The notes: a model not told the origin generated them from the letters alone. Counted from the first letter of the stretch, positions 45,957 through 54,926 are shown. The stretch is DNA of 64,000 nt from Cytophagaceae bacterium (GCA_947458545.1 CANGYH010000001.1:1054001-1118000); one strand, 5' to 3'. Made by a program: numbers and translations.

Positions 45957-47034
45957 ATGACCACATCTGAACTGGCAGACATCCAGGAACGCCTCGCTGC
46001 GCTGCGGGGCTATCTTTGACTACGAAGCTAAAAGGGCCGAACTAGACCAAACCACGGCCCAAACGTTGGCAACCGGCTTTTGGGATAACCCCAAAGAGGC
46101 CGAGGCTACGATGAAGCACATCCAGCAGATTAAGGCCTGGACAGTGCCCTTTGAAGCTTTAGCCGCTACCGTGGCTGACCTTGAGACGCTGCAAGAGTTT
46201 GCCCAAGCGGGTGAGGCTACAGAGGCAGAAGTAGACTCAGAATATGGCAACACCCTGCGACAGCTAGAGGAGCTTGAGTTTAAAAAAATGCTGTCTGCCG
46301 AAGAGGATCAGCTCTCTGCCATGATAGACATCAATGCCGGGGCAGGCGGCACCGAAAGCCAAGACTGGGCCGAGATGCTGCTGCGCATGTACATCATGTG
46401 GGGCGAGAAAAACGGCTTTGCCGTACGTGAGGTAAACTACCAGGCCGGCGAGGGTGCAGGTATAAAATCTGCCACGCTAGAGATTGAAGGCCCCTTTGCC
46501 TATGGCAACCTGAAAAGTGAGATTGGTGTGCATCGCCTGGTGCGCATATCGCCCTTTGATGCCAACCAGCGGCGGCATACCAGCTTTGCCTCGGTATTTG
46601 CCTACCCCGTGGTAGACGACACCATAGAAATCGAAATCAATCCGGCTGATATCGAATGGGATACATTTCGATCGGGGGGGGCAGGCGGCCAGAACGTGAA
46701 CAAGGTAGAAACGGCCGTACGTGTGCGCCACCTACCCAGCGGCATTGTGATTGAATGCCAGCAAGAGCGCAGCCAGCACCAAAACCGCGAGACTGCGCTA
46801 AAGATGTTACGCTCGCGGCTGTACCAGCAAGAAATAGACCGCCGCAACGAGGCCAAGGCCGTGTTGGAGGGCACCAAAAAGCGGATTGACTTTGGAAGCC
46901 AGATTCGCAATTATGTACTGCACCCTTACAAGCTCATCAAAGATTTGCGAACCGGGGTGGAGCGCACCGATGTGCAAACGGTTTTAGATGGGGATATAAA
47001 CGGGTACATCAAGGCGTTTTTGATGCAGGCCTAA
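45957..47034 (+). CDS. prfB: Peptide chain release factor 2, with programmed +1 frameshift
   Basis: ATG 45957 opens a 20-codon frame that ends in TGA (46017-46019). The sequence at the stop is CGG GGC TAT CTT TGA C, close to the classical RF2 site AGG GGG TAT CTT TGA C, with a G-rich stretch just upstream. A +1 slip on CTT continues as GAC TAC GAA from 46018 and gives a 358-aa protein. Downstream it shows the SPF stop-recognition tripeptide (198-200) and GGQ (243-245). Low RF2 slows termination at this TGA and favours the frameshift, so the factor controls its own synthesis. It recognises UGA and UAA. Confidence 0.96.
46008..46020 (+). promoter_or_regulatory. prfB programmed +1 frameshift site
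   Basis: The CTT-TGA-C core (46014-46020) is preceded by GGGGC TAT. The ribosome pauses at the in-frame TGA and slips one base forward to read GAC. Confidence 0.93.
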
Positions 47035-47060
47035 ACAATAGCTAGGCAACCTGTTAGAGC

Positions 47061-47092
47061 AACAAAAAAAGCCCGGCGATGCCGGGCTTTTT
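47061..47092. terminator. Bidirectional terminator between prfB and rplS
   Basis: AAAAAAAGCCCGGC, loop GAT, GCCGGGCTTTTT. It serves prfB on the plus strand and rplS on the minus strand. Confidence 0.88.
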
Positions 47093-47113
47093 GTATGGGC
47101 TTGCTTAAGGGGC

Positions 47114-47479
47114 TTAGGCCAAAACAGCCTTTTTCTCTTTGATACGGGCAGCCTTGCCAGACAGACCGCGTAGGTAGAACAGGCGAGCACGACGTACAGA
47201 ACCGTGGCGCACTACCTCGATTTTCTCGATGCTGGGCGACAGAATCGGGAAGATACGCTCAACACCGACGCCGTTGCTGATCTTACGCACGGTGAAGGTC
47301 TCACCGTTGGTAGAGGTGTTGCGGCGCTGCACCACCGTACCCTGAAACTGCTGGATACGCTCTTTGTTGCCCTCGCGGATTTTTACGTGGACGTTGATGG
47401 TATCGCCAGCACCAAACTTGGGGAATTTCTCGCGAGCTTGGGCCTGCTCTTGCTCAACCAATTTAATGAGTGCGTTCAT
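47114..47479 (-). CDS. rplS: 50S ribosomal protein L19
   Basis: The 121-aa reading from ATG 47479 matches L19 length; the frame is open further upstream but that part overlaps the promoter and trmD and has no L19 character. It includes [22 protein letters not shown], cited in part, and the signature [17 protein letters not shown], then [17 protein letters not shown]19 sits at the subunit interface. It lies downstream of trmD, the usual pairing, but has its own promoter. Confidence 0.96.
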   Translation of the reverse strand: MNALIKLVEQEQAQAREKFPKFGAGDTINVHVKIREGNKERIQQFQGTVVQRRNTSTNGETFTVRKISNGVGVERIFPILSPSIEKIEVVRHGSVRRARLFYLRGLSGKAARIKEKKAVLA

Positions 47480-47515
47480 GACTCTTGCATCCCGCCCTAA
47501 GGTTGAACGGGAGTG

Positions 47516-47547
47516 CAAATATAGCGTTGGCTCTGCCAGAATTCCAA
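47516..47547 (-). promoter_or_regulatory. Promoter for rplS
   Basis: On the minus strand: TTGG (47547-47544), 20-bp spacer, TATATTTG (47523-47516), then CA. Predicted leader about 35 nt. Confidence 0.5.
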
Positions 47548-47579
47548 CGTCGGCAAAGAAACTTAGCGTGCGGGCGGCG

Positions 47580-48278
47580 CTAATCTTGGCTATCGGCCTT
47601 GAATTTGGCCAGCAGATCGGGGCGACGCTCCGATGTCCGGGCCAGTTGTTGCTCGTGGCGCCAGGCATGGATGCGGGCCTCATGGCCAGAGAGTAGCACA
47701 TCTGGCACGCTGTGGCCCTCCCACTCGGCCGGGCGGGTGTACACCGGGGCAGAGAGCAGCCCGTCCATGTGCGAGTCTGTCAGGGCAGATACCTCGTCGG
47801 TTAGTACGCCGGGCAGCAGGCGCACCACTGCATCGGCCACGATGGCAGCGGGCAGTTCGCCACCGGTCAGCACGTAGTCTCCGATGCTGATTTCTCGGGT
47901 TACAAATTGCTCTCGGATACGTTCATCAATCCCCTTATAATGCCCGCAAATGATCATCAAGTGCTGCTTTAGGCTTAGGGCATTAGCGTCTGTCTGGGCA
48001 AAGACTGGGGCGTCGGGCGTCATGAAGATGATCTCATCGTAGGTGCGCTCAGCTTGAAGTTTACGAATGCATGCCGCCAGCGGCCCAACCGTCATCACCA
48101 TGCCCCCTCCCCCACCGAAGGGGTAATCATCAACACGCCGGTGCTTGTCTGGGCTGTAATCGTGCAAATTGTGCACATGCAGCTCTGCCAGACCTTTGGC
48201 CTGGGCACGGCCGAGGATGCTGGCCGAAAGCGGCCCCGCCAGCAAGGCTGGTACACATGTGAGGATATCTATGCGCAT
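47580..48278 (-). CDS. trmD: tRNA (guanine-37-N1)-methyltransferase TrmD
   Basis: The 232-aa protein starts at ATG 48278. The trefoil-knot SAM site shows in [13 protein letters not shown], the segment [12 protein letters not shown], and [16 protein letters not shown]. It methylates G37 in tRNAs that read CNN codons and prevents +1 frameshifting. It lies upstream of rplS as in many bacteria, but rpsP and rimM are not adjacent; aroA precedes it by 25 nt instead. Confidence 0.96.
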   Translation of the reverse strand: MRIDILTCVPALLAGPLSASILGRAQAKGLAELHVHNLHDYSPDKHRRVDDYPFGGGGGMVMTVGPLAACIRKLQAERTYDEIIFMTPDAPVFAQTDANALSLKQHLMIICGHYKGIDERIREQFVTREISIGDYVLTGGELPAAIVADAVVRLLPGVLTDEVSALTDSHMDGLLSAPVYTRPAEWEGHSVPDVLLSGHEARIHAWRHEQQLARTSERRPDLLAKFKADSQD

Positions 48279-48286
48279 CTAGGCAG

Positions 48287-48294
48287 CAAAGGTC
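48287..48294 (-). promoter_or_regulatory. Possible -7 box before trmD
   Basis: GACCTTTG on the minus strand, 8 nt before the start codon; one base from consensus. It lies in the 25-nt gap after aroA, so trmD could have its own start. Confidence 0.25.
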
Positions 48295-48303
48295 GGCACA
48301 ATC

Positions 48304-49515
48304 TCAGTAGAGCTTGGCGAGCTCTTGCCAAAAATGCGGAAATGACTTTTGTACTACGTCTGGGGCTTCTATTTCAATGGGAAACCTTGTTGCCAGCATT
48401 GCGAAACTCATTGCCATACGATGATCGTGGTAGGTGGTAAAGGGCCGCTCAGGATGCCGTGCCATACCCTCTACCCGAAAGACATCAGGGTGCAGTTCAA
48501 TGAGGCTGCAGCCGACTTTGGCCAACTCCGCTTGCAAGGCAGCCAGGCGGTCGGTTTCCTTGTGCCTTAAGGTTGAGACGCCGGTTAGGGTCAGACGAAT
48601 GCCTTTTGCTGCTGCATACACCGCCAGCGTCTGTGCCTGATCGGGGATGTTGGTAAAATCAATGTAAGCCTCATTCGTGCGAACAGGGCCTGGGCTTACC
48701 AATAAGCTACCATTTGGTTGCCAGGCAAATTGAACACCTAGAGGTTCGAATTTTACGGTCAACGCAGCATCTGCCTGCAAGGATTGCTTCTGCAAGCCTT
48801 GAAGCAGAAGCTTTCGGCCCGTCAGGCCAACCAACCCAAAGGCATAGCCTGCCGCAGACCAATCTGCCTCAACCTCGGCAACCCGGCTACGGATGGGCGT
48901 AGGATTAAGTCTGAAACGCCCATTCTCCTCACAAGAGTTGTTACCCAGCTTCTGCATCAGTTGCAAAGTCATTCTTGCATACGAGAGACTCACGGCCTGG
49001 CCTGTCAGCGTTATGTCTATGCCATTGGAGAGCAAAGGCGCACAAAGGATGAGCGCCGACAGGTACTGGCTAGAAAGACTGGCATCGAGTGTAAGTCTAT
49101 CGATGCCTGACGGTACGAAGCCAGAGAGCCTCACGGGCGGGCAACCCGGACGCCCCATATACTCGATCTTGGCACCTAGGCTTCGCAGGGCTTCTACAAG
49201 GGGAGCTATGGGCCTTTCCTGCATCCGTGCCGTACCCGTCAGCAAGACGTGGTGGCCTTTAAAGGCGTGGTAAGCCGTGGCAAAACGCATGGCAGTGCCT
49301 GCATCGGCAATATCAATCGTACCCTCCGTCTGCATAAGAGCAGCCTGAAGCAACTGCGTGTCTCTCGCATCAGAAAGATGAAGAATCTCTAATTGCCCAG
49401 GGCCGGCAATGGCCTGGGCCACCAACAAGCGGTTGCTCTCAGATTTGGAGCGTGGCAGTTGGAAAAGCACTTCTGGCTGCTCGTGGCCCTCTTTTAGCTT
49501 GGGCAAGGCTAGCAT
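48304..49515 (-). CDS. aroA: 3-phosphoshikimate 1-carboxyvinyltransferase (EPSP synthase)
   Basis: The 403-aa protein starts at ATG 49515. The N-terminal substrate motif is PRSKSESNRLL. The hallmark DAGTAMRFATA corresponds to the family NAGTAMR. The C-terminal half has RHKETDRLAALQAEL and TYHDHRMAMSFAML with the catalytic residues. It joins phosphoenolpyruvate to shikimate-3-phosphate in aromatic amino-acid synthesis. It is somewhat shorter than E. coli AroA, as in other Bacteroidota. The start codon overlaps the end of the BioF-like gene by 7 nt, which suggests translational coupling. Confidence 0.95.
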   Translation of the reverse strand: MLALPKLKEGHEQPEVLFQLPRSKSESNRLLVAQAIAGPGQLEILHLSDARDTQLLQAALMQTEGTIDIADAGTAMRFATAYHAFKGHHVLLTGTARMQERPIAPLVEALRSLGAKIEYMGRPGCPPVRLSGFVPSGIDRLTLDASLSSQYLSALILCAPLLSNGIDITLTGQAVSLSYARMTLQLMQKLGNNSCEENGRFRLNPTPIRSRVAEVEADWSAAGYAFGLVGLTGRKLLLQGLQKQSLQADAALTVKFEPLGVQFAWQPNGSLLVSPGPVRTNEAYIDFTNIPDQAQTLAVYAAAKGIRLTLTGVSTLRHKETDRLAALQAELAKVGCSLIELHPDVFRVEGMARHPERPFTTYHDHRMAMSFAMLATRFPIEIEAPDVVQKSFPHFWQELAKLY

Positions 49516-50669
49516 GGGCGCATTGTAGCAATGGGTATCGGTTGAATATCAAAGGCCTTTGCCCAGCCCTCTAGGCGTTGTAACTCTTCGTCTGTTTGAT
49601 ACGCGTGCAGGGTGATACGGAGGCACTCCTCGCCTTTGGGCACCGTAGGGTAACGAATGGGGCGCACCCAGAGCCTGGCCTGATGGGCTGCAGTTATCAA
49701 CCCAGGCCAGGCAGCAGGGTCTCGGGGCGCAACGGGCACAATGCATCCAGGCAAGGCATTGGGCCAGATCTGGCTTGCCTTTTCAATTTGATGCGATAGG
49801 CGGACACGCAGTGCATCGGCGTTGGCCAGGCTTTGGAGCTGGGCCAACGCCGAGGACACCAACACCGGGGCCGGAGCGGTAGAGTAAATCAAAGGCCGTG
49901 CAAAATTTTCTAGCAGATGCCCGAGTGCGGCAGACCCCGCCACCAGCGCGCCTTGTGTGCCGGCTGCCTTGCCTAGCGGCAGTATGCGTACTTGCGGCAG
50001 TACGTTTTGCGCTATGCATAGGCCACTGCCTGCTGGGCCATGCAAGCCAACACTGTGGGCCTCGTCTATCACCAGGCATGCGCCTGCCTGGGCACATATA
50101 GCGGCCATGCCCGCCAAAGGTGCCATGGTGCCTGCCATAGAGAAAACACCTTCAGTAACGACGTATACCTGCCCACCATCTGGCAAGGGTTTGGCAAGCC
50201 AGCGGGCAAGGTCTGCCTCGTCGTTATGGTTAAAGAAATGGGTGCGCGCCAACGTGAGCCGGGCAGCGTCTCTGAGGCTGGCATGGATGCGCTCATCAAG
50301 CAGAAAGACGTCGTGGCGGGTGGCCAGTGCCTGCAAAACTGCCAGGTTTGCTTGGTAACCTGTAGGGAAGTACACCACCCGTTCTGCGCCTAGCCATTTG
50401 GCAGCCCAGGCCTCTAACTCTATCAGCTCGGTATGCAGGCCTGATACCAACCTGGAGCCCGTTGCCCCAGCACTAGAAGGTGAAACGACGGCTTGATGGG
50501 CAAGCCCCAAAAAATCGTTGGAGCAAAAGTCTGCAAAGCCAGCCGGGCGAAGCGCAGGCTGGCGCCAGAGGCCCTTGGCAGCCTGCGACGCCAACCGCCG
50601 GTGCCACGCAGGCGGATCGGGCAGGCCGTTATTGATTGCCATAAGGCTCAAATCGCTTGAAAAGGACAT
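49509..50669 (-). CDS. BioF-like alpha-oxoamine synthase (PLP-dependent)
   Basis: The 386-aa reading starts at ATG 50669; ATG 50642 (377 aa, MAINNG) is an alternative with less overlap of the upstream gene. It shows TGSRLVSGLHTELIELE, YFPTGYQANLAVLQAL, VTEGVFSMAG, DEAHSVGLHGPAG (202-214) and the PLP-binding lysine in LPLGKAAGTQGALVAG (Lys234). This is the fold of 8-amino-7-oxononanoate synthase, which condenses pimeloyl-ACP with alanine in biotin synthesis; 2-amino-3-ketobutyrate ligase and serine palmitoyltransferase share it. No other biotin gene is near, so the acyl and amino substrates are uncertain. Its ends overlap the glycosyltransferase gene and aroA. Confidence 0.85.
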   Translation of the reverse strand: MSFSSDLSLMAINNGLPDPPAWHRRLASQAAKGLWRQPALRPAGFADFCSNDFLGLAHQAVVSPSSAGATGSRLVSGLHTELIELEAWAAKWLGAERVVYFPTGYQANLAVLQALATRHDVFLLDERIHASLRDAARLTLARTHFFNHNDEADLARWLAKPLPDGGQVYVVTEGVFSMAGTMAPLAGMAAICAQAGACLVIDEAHSVGLHGPAGSGLCIAQNVLPQVRILPLGKAAGTQGALVAGSAALGHLLENFARPLIYSTAPAPVLVSSALAQLQSLANADALRVRLSHQIEKASQIWPNALPGCIVPVAPRDPAAWPGLITAAHQARLWVRPIRYPTVPKGEECLRITLHAYQTDEELQRLEGWAKAFDIQPIPIATMRPC

Positions 50670-52266
50670 AAGGCCCAGCCCGGTCTATTTCTTCAAAGCC
50701 TGCCAGGTGTTTGCCCGATCCGAAAGACCATGCAGGCACTACCTTGTAAACCGGCTGCGCTACCAATCGTTTCAGAAAGCAACTATCTGCCATGCCGTTG
50801 CAGGGTAGCCCGGGTTTGCGCTGACCATAAAACAAGGGCGCATAGCTTTTGAAGGTGATGGCTGCGGCATACCCATGGTGCCCTGCCGTTTGCGCAAACA
50901 GCCTGGGATACGGGCCTTGTACCATTTGTTGAATGCCCCGGCCCAGAAAAGGATAAGAAAGGCCACCAAACAACAGTAAGGCCAATGCAGTAACCAGTGT
51001 AGCCTGTATGGGCTGCTGGGCACGGCCAAACCTGAACACCGGTACGGCAGCCAACAGCAAGACCCAACCAGCAAGCCCCTCGTAGCCGCTCCAGGGCTCG
51101 CCAGGTAGGTATCCTCCGGTAGCAAGGCGCTTCCAGAGCCAGGGTGTCTGGGCAGCTAATAATACGGGTAGCAAAAAGCTCGAGAGGCCAAGCAAAAACA
51201 TGACAGACATCACCGATGCCCAAAGCCCGCGCCCACCAAAGGCTGTTCGCCGCACAGGTTGCACAATAAACAAGGTAGCCAGGTACCCCAGCGGATAAGC
51301 TACCGTTGCCACCACCGAGAGCGACATGTTGGGAAACAAGACCAGCTGCGCAAGCAAAATCCACACCAGCACCATCATCCACTTGCGAAAGTCTGCCGGA
51401 TCTTTCTCGCGATAGCGGATGAGGGGGCCAACAGCCAACCACGCTGTTGGGAATAGGCCCAGGCCTAGAAGCAACAGTCTTGTAGGCAAGAGCGGTGTCC
51501 GGCCGGGTTCGTCGGTCCCAAGCCTGAAGGTTGGCCCGTTAAAGAGGCCCTGCAAGAACTCTGGGCCGTTGGCTGCCCATTCGTAGCCAAACCAGAGGAT
51601 GGTTGTGAGTGAGGTAGCCAGCACCAGAATTACGACATCTGATCCTGCGAAAAGGGGCCTGCCTCCATTTAACAGCCAAACGAACAGTACCAGCAGCCCT
51701 ACTACCAGCAGAGCCACTACGCCGTCGGCTAATACAGCAAGGCCCAAAAAGAAGCCTGCCATTGCCGCCAAGCCCGGTGCACCGCCGCGCAGGCGCTTGT
51801 CAGAAGAAAACGCAAGGCCAGAAACGGCCAAAAAAGTAAAAAAGCCATAAGCAGGCTCGGCCAAGCCCGTACGCATTAGGGCATATACGCCCAGAGGGCA
51901 AAAAGCCAGCAGAGCCCAAATAAAACCAAAATCGCCCTCGTGCAGGCGGCGCCCAACGAAAAAGACACTGAGGAGTGCCAAACAAGCCATGCAGGCATTG
52001 GGAAAACGGATGGCTACCTCGTTTAGCCCGAACGCCTGAATGCCTAGTGCGTGCCACCAAACTGCCAAAGGGCCTAAGTCCCAAGTGGGCTTAAAGTTTA
52101 CCTGCAGGCGGTAATACTCGCCAGTGGCAAGCATCTCGCGGGCGGCCTCGGCCAGGCGCATCTCTTGCAGGTCCCACAGGTCTAGCCGGCCAATGCCTGG
52201 CATGTAGAGCGCCAGGCCCAGCAAGAGCAGCAAAACCGGAAAAAGCCAGCTAGCAATAAGGCGCAT
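50629..52266 (-). CDS. ArnT/PMT-like membrane glycosyltransferase
   Basis: The 545-aa protein starts at ATG 52266. An N-terminal signal-anchor helix is followed by LDLWDLQEMRLAEAAREMLATGE, cited in part, the GT-C loop in which acidic residues bind the lipid-phosphate sugar donor. About a dozen further hydrophobic segments follow. This matches the GT83/GT39 family (ArnT, dolichyl-phosphate-mannose-type transferases), which use polyprenyl-phosphate sugars to modify lipid A, proteins or other envelope glycans. The true substrate is unknown. A PAP2 phosphatase lies just upstream, and the stop overlaps the BioF-like gene. Confidence 0.8.
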   Translation of the reverse strand: MRLIASWLFPVLLLLLGLALYMPGIGRLDLWDLQEMRLAEAAREMLATGEYYRLQVNFKPTWDLGPLAVWWHALGIQAFGLNEVAIRFPNACMACLALLSVFFVGRRLHEGDFGFIWALLAFCPLGVYALMRTGLAEPAYGFFTFLAVSGLAFSSDKRLRGGAPGLAAMAGFFLGLAVLADGVVALLVVGLLVLFVWLLNGGRPLFAGSDVVILVLATSLTTILWFGYEWAANGPEFLQGLFNGPTFRLGTDEPGRTPLLPTRLLLLGLGLFPTAWLAVGPLIRYREKDPADFRKWMMVLVWILLAQLVLFPNMSLSVVATVAYPLGYLATLFIVQPVRRTAFGGRGLWASVMSVMFLLGLSSFLLPVLLAAQTPWLWKRLATGGYLPGEPWSGYEGLAGWVLLLAAVPVFRFGRAQQPIQATLVTALALLLFGGLSYPFLGRGIQQMVQGPYPRLFAQTAGHHGYAAAITFKSYAPLFYGQRKPGLPCNGMADSCFLKRLVAQPVYKVVPAWSFGSGKHLAGFEEIDRAGPYVLFKRFEPYGNQ

Positions 52267-52345
52267 GCTTTAGTTTTTAGAGGGAAGGCAATAGGTAAGA
52301 AGTCTAAGAGTATCCAAGCTATGGTTGAAGATGTAAAAGAGGTCG

Positions 52346-53014
52346 CTAAGGATTAGAGCCCTTCTGGCTTCTGACGGTTGCCACGGGCCACCTCCATTTA
52401 AAAAAAGCGTCTCTGATGATTAGGGCCGACCCCGTGCCAAGCATGGCGCCTGCCAGCACATCTAGCGGGAAGTGCTGGGCTTGCATAATGCGCGACAGAC
52501 CCACACCCCAAGCCAGCACCAGCACAGACACTTGCACCCGCGGATTGGGAAAAAAGTATGCCAGCAGGCAGGCAAGGCAAAATGCAGAGGTAGTATGCCC
52601 CGACGGAAAACTGTTGTAGCTGAAAAGCTCTACGCCGCCTGGCTGATAAATCTCTATTTGCCGGTCAGCAAAAAATGCCTTGGGCCGCTGCCACCCATCG
52701 AATATGAGGCGCTTGAGCAATTGGGCCAGCCCCGAGCTTAGGCCAAAGGCTGCAAAAGCGGCCAAGCCACTGCGCCGGTGCCATGCCGTTAGCAGGCAGC
52801 AGACAATGGCAAAAAAAACACCGTCTCCCATCCAGGTTAAGGGGCCGAAAAGTCGGTCTAACCAAGGGGTGCCCAGCTTGTTCAAGGCCAAAAAAAGAGA
52901 GGCATTACCTATCCAAAGAATCAAAGCCCCAACCAGCGCCCAACTGATGGAGAAAGCCAGCAGATAAGGCACCAACGTTGCGGGCCGGCCTGAGTATGGG
53001 GTACTGGGCTTCAT
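52346..53014 (-). CDS. PAP2-family phosphatase
   Basis: The 222-aa reading from ATG 53014 is preferred to a TTG at 53053. The three PAP2 motifs are complete: KRLIFDGWQRP, PSGHTTSAF and SRIMQAQHFPLDV, holding the catalytic histidine pair and arginine. Five or six hydrophobic segments place it in the inner membrane with its active site outside. Such enzymes dephosphorylate undecaprenyl diphosphate, phosphatidic acid or lipid A. Its position next to an ArnT-like transferase suggests a role in polyprenyl-phosphate recycling or lipid A modification, which is an inference. Confidence 0.88.
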   Translation of the reverse strand: MKPSTPYSGRPATLVPYLLAFSISWALVGALILWIGNASLFLALNKLGTPWLDRLFGPLTWMGDGVFFAIVCCLLTAWHRRSGLAAFAAFGLSSGLAQLLKRLIFDGWQRPKAFFADRQIEIYQPGGVELFSYNSFPSGHTTSAFCLACLLAYFFPNPRVQVSVLVLAWGVGLSRIMQAQHFPLDVLAGAMLGTGSALIIRDAFFKWRWPVATVRSQKGSNP

Positions 53015-53112
53015 TCTACCTGCAATCTGCACAATGGGCAGTGGCTTGGGCAAGTAGAATCTACCAGAGATGTTAAGGCATTGTATAACAAATTACTTAT
53101 CCGATCGGGTGG

Positions 53113-53144
53113 CTTGCTTTTGCAGACAGGCTGCCGTACTTTTG
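53113..53144 (+). promoter_or_regulatory. Promoter for prs-rplY
   Basis: CTTG (53113-53116), 20-bp spacer, TACTTTTG (53137-53144), then CA. Predicted leader about 125 nt with a T-rich patch near 53219-53227. Confidence 0.55.
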
Positions 53145-53274
53145 CACCTTCGTTGGCGGGCCAGATGATAGGCGCAGGCAACCCTGCAACTTATGTGACC
53201 CGGCTCGCGATGCACCTTTTTTTTTCAGTATCGATTCAATCATCACTTAGCCAGCTGCAAGGCTGGGCTGCGCC

Positions 53275-54201
53275 ATGAGCAAAGTCAAGCTATTTTCGGG
53301 GAGAGCATCTATTACGCTAGCCCAGGATATAGCCCGGCACTACGGACAGCCCCTGGGCGAGATGACTGTGTCGCAGTTCTCGGATGGTGAGTTTTCGCCC
53401 TCCTTTAATGAGAGTGTCCGTGGCGAGGATGTGTTTCTGATTCAGAGCACAATGCCTCCTGCAGACAACATCATGGAGCTGTTGCTGATGGTGGATGCAG
53501 CCCGGCGCGCCTCAGCCAAATACGTGACGGTGGTAATGCCCTACTTTGGGTACGCCCGCCAAGACCGTAAAGACAAGCCTCGTGTAGCCATAGCGGCCAA
53601 GCTGGTAGCTAACCTGCTGACGGCCGCTGGTGCAGACCGCCTGATGACCTGCGATTTGCATGCCGGGCAGATACAAGGCTTTTTTGATTTTCCGGTAGAT
53701 CACCTAGACGGCTCAGCCGTGTTTGTGCCCTATCTGGAGACGCTCAACGTCGAGAACCTGACGTTTGCCTCACCCGATGTGGGTGGGCTTGCGCGGGCCC
53801 GGCGCTATGCCAAGCACTTTGGTGTAGACCTGGTTGTGTGCGACAAGCAACGCAAGCGCGCCAACGAGGTAGATGCCATCCAAGTGATTGGTAACGTCGA
53901 AGGCCAGGATGTAATCTTGGTAGACGACATGGTTGATACGGCAGGCACCATTTGTAAGGCTGCCGACAGTATCATGGCAAACGGCGCGCGCTCTGTGCGG
54001 GCCATTTGCACCCACGCCGTGCTTAGCGGCAATGCATTAGAGAAAGTTGCTGCCAGCGCCTTGCAAGAGCTGGTAGTTACCGATACCATCCCCAAGCCGA
54101 TCCCTTCTGAGAAGGTGAAAGTCTTGCCGGTAGCGCGGTTGTTTGCCACGGCCGTGCGGCGCGTACATGGGCACGAGTCCATCAGTACGTTGTTTATTTA
54201 G
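53275..54201 (+). CDS. prs: Ribose-phosphate pyrophosphokinase
   Basis: The 308-aa protein starts at ATG 53275. It has FSDGEFSPSFNESVRGEDVF near the start, the ATP-binding segment PYFGYARQDRK, the flexible-loop region KQRKRANEVDA, and the PRPP-binding loop VILVDDMVDTAGT. It makes phosphoribosyl diphosphate for nucleotide, histidine and tryptophan synthesis. The gene is followed by rplY, the arrangement prs-ctc known from many bacteria; the gap to the rplY start is 35 nt. Confidence 0.97.
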   Translation: MSKVKLFSGRASITLAQDIARHYGQPLGEMTVSQFSDGEFSPSFNESVRGEDVFLIQSTMPPADNIMELLLMVDAARRASAKYVTVVMPYFGYARQDRKDKPRVAIAAKLVANLLTAAGADRLMTCDLHAGQIQGFFDFPVDHLDGSAVFVPYLETLNVENLTFASPDVGGLARARRYAKHFGVDLVVCDKQRKRANEVDAIQVIGNVEGQDVILVDDMVDTAGTICKAADSIMANGARSVRAICTHAVLSGNALEKVAASALQELVVTDTIPKPIPSEKVKVLPVARLFATAVRRVHGHESISTLFI

Positions 54202-54236
54202 GCAGTTTGTTTCACTTCTTTTCTATTTTCACTTCA

Positions 54237-54809
54237 ATGAAATCCGTTGAGATTATAGGGTTTAAAAGAGCAAATCTCGGCAAAAAAGAGGCCAAGGCCG
54301 TCCGCGAGGAAGGCATGGTTCCGTGCGTGATGTACGGTGGCGCCGAGCAAGTTCACTTTGCTGTACCTACCTTCTTGTTCCGCGACTTGATCTACACTCC
54401 TGAGGCGCGCATGGTAGATCTGAACGTTGAGGGCAAGATGTACAAAGCCATCCTGCAAGACGCCCAGTTCCACCCCGTGAACGAGGTGCTGCTGCACGCG
54501 GACTTCCTCGAGCTCAATCAGAGCAAAGAGGTCAAGATGGAAATCCCCGTTCGCTTGGTAGGCACCTCCGTAGGTGTTACCAAAGGTGGTAAGATTTCTG
54601 TACGCATGCGCAAGCTGAAAGTGCAGGCCCTGCCCGCCAACATGCCCGAATTCGTAGATGTGGACATCACCACGCTCGACCTAGGCAAGTCGGTTAAGGT
54701 ATCGGCCATCCCTCAAGAAGGCTTCCGCATCCTGAACCCTGGCTCTAATCCGGTGGTGTCGGTGGTAATCCCTCGCGCCCTCAAAGGCAAGCAAAACCAA
54801 GGCGACTAA
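54237..54809 (+). CDS. rplY: 50S ribosomal protein L25 (CTC form)
   Basis: The 190-aa reading starts at ATG 54237. The N-terminal 5S rRNA-binding domain has KRANLGKKEAKAVREEGMVPCVMYG, cited in pieces, and QDAQFHPVNEVLLHADFLEL. A C-terminal CTC-type beta domain follows (ALPANMPEFVDVDITTLDLGKSVKV). The long, two-domain form is the general-stress protein Ctc type rather than short E. coli L25. It follows prs and ends with a strong terminator. Confidence 0.95.
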   Translation: MKSVEIIGFKRANLGKKEAKAVREEGMVPCVMYGGAEQVHFAVPTFLFRDLIYTPEARMVDLNVEGKMYKAILQDAQFHPVNEVLLHADFLELNQSKEVKMEIPVRLVGTSVGVTKGGKISVRMRKLKVQALPANMPEFVDVDITTLDLGKSVKVSAIPQEGFRILNPGSNPVVSVVIPRALKGKQNQGD

Positions 54810-54833
54810 GCCTAGTTTGCTTTCTGCTTAAAG

Positions 54834-54864
54834 AAAAAGCCACCTCGCAAGGGGTGGCTTTTTT
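54834..54864 (+). terminator. Terminator after prs-rplY
   Basis: AAAAAGCCACC, 8-nt loop, GGTGGCTTTTTT. Plus-strand terminator. Confidence 0.88.
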
Positions 54865-54874
54865 GCGTCTGAAT

Positions 54875-54907
54875 AAAAAAGAGGAGCCCTCGAGGCGAGG
54901 GCTCCTC
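54875..54907 (-). terminator. Terminator after the DUF1573 gene
   Basis: GAGGAGCCCTCG and CGAGGGCTCCTC form a perfect 12-bp stem with a 3-nt loop; the A run on its left is the T tract for the minus-strand gene. Confidence 0.85.
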
Positions 54908-54926
54908 CTAAATAGATTATGGGTTC

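Noticed and set aside
46017-46019. prfB as a pseudogene because of an early stop
   Set aside because: The stop lies in the classical CTT TGA C frameshift site and the downstream frame is complete with SPF and GGQ motifs.
47480-47701. N-terminal extension of rplS
   Set aside because: It would overlap the rplS promoter and trmD; L19 homology begins at ATG 47479.
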